Source: Pantoea sp.
GTDB taxonomy: Bacteria > Pseudomonadota > Gammaproteobacteria > Enterobacterales > Enterobacteriaceae
Direction: 5' to 3'
Assembly (NCBI RefSeq): GCF_028283705.1
Contig: NZ_JAPWKD010000011.1
Span: 186,001-250,000 of the forward strand
DNA length: 64,000 nt
The notes below the pieces were generated by a model that was given only the letters and a program-made list of their open reading frames with translations, had not been told where the DNA came from and searched no databases. Shown here in pieces: positions 62,482 through 64,000 of the stretch. Positions within the stretch are counted from its first letter, which is position 1. Each line of letters begins with the position of its first letter. A program made the position numbers and the translations under genes.

Positions 62482-62580
62482 ATGCAATCTATGTTCTCCC
62501 GTCCAGCCAGCGAATATGCTGCTGTTATCCTCAGCGCTGTTAGCGTTATTAGTTTTTTGATCATCTGGTTTTCACTGTAA
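62482..62580 (+). CDS. PmrR-like small membrane peptide (32 aa)
   Basis: ATG 62482 with GAGG 6 nt upstream, 32 codons, stop TAA 62578-62580. The sequence has a short polar N-terminus and one membrane helix (residues 12-31) with AVSVISFLIIWFSL at the end. The E. coli/Salmonella PmrR peptide (29 aa) ends VLVVSSFLYIWFATY as I recall it, so helix and C-terminus align closely. PmrR is induced by PmrA and inhibits LpxT, so that lipid A stays available for PmrA-directed modification. A full PmrA box lies just upstream. Too short for the usual ORF length cut-offs; converges on pmrB with an 11-bp gap. Confidence 0.78.
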   Translation: MQSMFSRPASEYAAVILSAVSVISFLIIWFSL

Positions 62581-62591
62581 TCCTGCGGGTA

Positions 62592-63671
62592 TTACTGGCC
62601 GGTAAAGGTCACTCTGGCCCGGCAACCTGGCACACTGCCCCGATTCTCCAGTAAAAATTGCCCTTTATGCAGCTGAACAATACGGGTGACGATACTCAGC
62701 CCTAAGCCAATGCCACCAAAACGACGGTCCATCCGGACAAACGCCCGACTCAGTTCGCCAATTTTACTTTCATCAATCCCCACCCCCTCATCTTCTACCA
62801 TCAGCACCGGAGATGGCTGCTTGCTGATCCGAATAGTGATGCAGGTATCGTGTGGACTGTAGCGATGGGCATTCTCCACCAGATTCCGCAGCATCACCTT
62901 CAGTAAAGTCACATCACCGCGAACGACGACCTCCTGCGGCATATTGAGAATTAAGACCTGCTGATGCAGCGCTAACATGGTTTCAAATTCATGTTTCATT
63001 GGCTCGACGACATCCCGCACCAGTCTGACATTCTGGTAGCTACCCGATGAAAAAGATTGCCCAGCGCGCGCCAGCTGTAGCAGTTGGGTCACGCTGCTGG
63101 TCATTTGGTCGAGGCGCTGCATCAGAGGCTTAACATCGCATTGATGTGTTCTTTCCAGCAGTTCCAGATGGAGTCTGAGACCGGCCAGCGGCGTGCGGAG
63201 TTCATGGGCAACGTCCGCAGTAAACATGCGCTCCCGTTCAAGGCTGGCGCTCAGACGGGATACCAGGCGATTGATGGCATGTGTCACCGCATCAATCTCC
63301 TGCAAAGAACTGTGATAGTCCACCGAGGTCAGCTTCTCCTCGCCGCGCTCCTCCAGGCATTTTTGCAATTCTGATAAAGGGCGGGTCAGGCTGGTTATCG
63401 CCTGAAAACAGAGAAATAACGCCACCAGAATCATGACAATGCTGGGAAGCGCCAGGCTGATGATGGCTTCATGGATTTCTTTTTCCATATGCTGGTGTGG
63501 GTTGTGATTATCCAGTGCGGCATTCACCAGCAGCGCGATCTGTTCTTTGCTCTCATGCCATACCCCCCACACACTGATGGTCTGACAAACAATCAGAATT
63601 AAGCCAATCACCAGCAATAACCGCCAGCGCAGAGTGCTGTTTTTGCGGGGGCGTAACAGAGGCCAGAACAT
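62592..63671 (-). CDS. pmrB: PmrB/BasS sensor histidine kinase
   Basis: 359 aa. Near-identical motif order to E. coli BasS/PmrB: WHESKEQI just after the first helix, ERxFTADVAHELRTPLAGxRLHLELL (phospho-His), SVTQLLQLARAGQSFSSGSYQ, NLVENAHRYSPH and FVRMDRRFGGIGLGLSIV. The periplasmic loop keeps two ExxE metal-binding motifs: ESKE (residues 40-43) and EIHE (65-68), as in Salmonella PmrB where they sense Fe3+. It drives PmrA-dependent lipid A modification. The gene normally follows pmrA (basR); here a 59-codon ORF takes that place and no response regulator is found in the remaining 330 bp of the window. Confidence 0.92.
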   Translation of the reverse strand: MFWPLLRPRKNSTLRWRLLLVIGLILIVCQTISVWGVWHESKEQIALLVNAALDNHNPHQHMEKEIHEAIISLALPSIVMILVALFLCFQAITSLTRPLSELQKCLEERGEEKLTSVDYHSSLQEIDAVTHAINRLVSRLSASLERERMFTADVAHELRTPLAGLRLHLELLERTHQCDVKPLMQRLDQMTSSVTQLLQLARAGQSFSSGSYQNVRLVRDVVEPMKHEFETMLALHQQVLILNMPQEVVVRGDVTLLKVMLRNLVENAHRYSPHDTCITIRISKQPSPVLMVEDEGVGIDESKIGELSRAFVRMDRRFGGIGLGLSIVTRIVQLHKGQFLLENRGSVPGCRARVTFTGQ

Positions 63672-63673
63672 GG

Positions 63674-63853
63674 TCAGCCTCTCGCTTCTCTGGGTTTAGT
63701 TAAAATAGCTTTAATCCAGGGTGTGAATAATATTCTCATTACCCACAGAGAGAAAATTCGGGCAGAAGAAATCGAAAATTGAATTAATATTAATGGGGAA
63801 AGAACAAATAATAACGGATTCCTTACGATCCGCTGAAATAAAGAAAAGGGCAT
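63674..63853 (-). CDS. Small membrane protein, 59 aa, directly upstream of pmrB
   Basis: Unlisted small ORF: ATG at 63853 with a strong AGGAGG 10 nt upstream, stop TGA at 63676-63674, two bases before the pmrB ATG. Product is hydrophobic and basic: a membrane helix at about residues 14-30 (LLFVLSPLILIQFSISS), a second amphipathic or membrane stretch at 33-50 (IFSLWVMRILFTPWIKAI) and a positive tail KPREARG. Family not recognised. Codon-level coupling with pmrB and a near-PmrA-box upstream suggest it is a genuine operon member, perhaps a kinase-modulating peptide. Confidence 0.6.
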   Translation of the reverse strand: MPFSLFQRIVRNPLLFVLSPLILIQFSISSARIFSLWVMRILFTPWIKAILTKPREARG

Positions 63854-63902
63854 TCTCGATTGGCCTCCTCTAATGATGAAGAGACCAGTTTCTCACCGTT
63901 AC

Positions 63903-63919
63903 ATTAGGTGATCCTTAAG
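63903..63919 (-). promoter_or_regulatory. Possible PmrA box upstream of the 59-aa ORF and pmrB
   Basis: On the minus strand CTTAAG-GATCA-CCTAAT, one mismatch from the (C/T)TTAA(G/T)-N5-(C/T)TTAA(G/T) pattern, 50 bp before the ATG at 63853. Suggests autoregulation of the operon by PmrA. Confidence 0.5.
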
Positions 63920-64000
63920 TTGCTATATGATAATTTTTATTTACGTATTTTGCGGTGTATTCTGACTGTTAATGTTCTCACCCACACGCAATCCTAACTT

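Noticed and set aside
1..64000. tRNA, rRNA, CRISPR, insertion sequence or prophage
   Set aside because: No cloverleaf-like sequences, regular spacer arrays, transposase motifs or phage structural genes found by reading; a tRNA/Rfam scan would be decisive.

Overview
The window looks like a chromosomal segment of an Erwiniaceae-type enterobacterium (Pantoea/Erwinia-like). The reasons are recognisable enterobacterial FhuE, FepA, PmrB, ArnT, FetAB and H-NS/StpA proteins, a treZ-treY-glgX operon, and many LysR-controlled accessory genes. There are no rRNA or tRNA genes, insertion sequences, CRISPR arrays or phage structural genes. Base composition is mostly moderately GC-rich, with AT-richer patches at about 5.2-6.2, 7.2-8.3 and 33.8-37.0 kb that look acquired.

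1-5.0 kb (minus strand): an operon of two flavin monooxygenases, an M20 deacylase, a polar amino-acid binding protein and a GNAT cut by the window edge. This is the gene set of the Bacillus yxe/ytm N-acetylation, oxidation and deacetylation pathways for S-modified cysteines. 8.3-17.5 kb (plus strand): a complete oligopeptide-type ABC transporter joined to another luciferase-like monooxygenase, a fused AhpD-like protein, a paralogous M20 deacylase and a glyoxalase-like protein. Between the two lie an unknown protein with a Ser/Pro-rich N-terminus, an esterase, and a Tlde1-like (T6SS L,D-transpeptidase) toxin with a small membrane partner.

17.6-22.3 kb: an SRPBCC protein and an uncharacterised three-gene envelope operon (OmpA-like lipoprotein, multi-TM protein, exported vWA-like protein). 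22.3-34 kb: fhuE, a LysR/lactonase-like/CitMHS group, an H-NS paralogue, a LysR/DJ-1 pair, and a fepA homologue whose signal peptide is out of frame. 33.8-36.9 kb: a LuxR solo beside a PLP decarboxylase-GNAT pair, a possible small-amine signal module. 37.1-41.3 kb: LacI and RpiR regulators around an IolE-like isomerase and a Gfo/Idh/MocA dehydrogenase. 41.8-45.0 kb: a TonB receptor with an overlapping binding protein.

45.1-51.6 kb: the treZ-treY-glgX trehalose operon. 51.6-56 kb: LysR, SDR, epimerase, LysR and O-methyltransferase genes packed with overlapping convergent stops. 56-58.9 kb: MipA/OmpV with a two-component system. 59-60.4 kb: FetAB iron exporter. 60.5-64 kb: a lipid-A modification block with orphan arnT, an unlisted 32-codon PmrR-like micro-ORF behind a full PmrA box match, pmrB without an adjacent pmrA, and an unlisted 59-aa ORF just ahead of pmrB.
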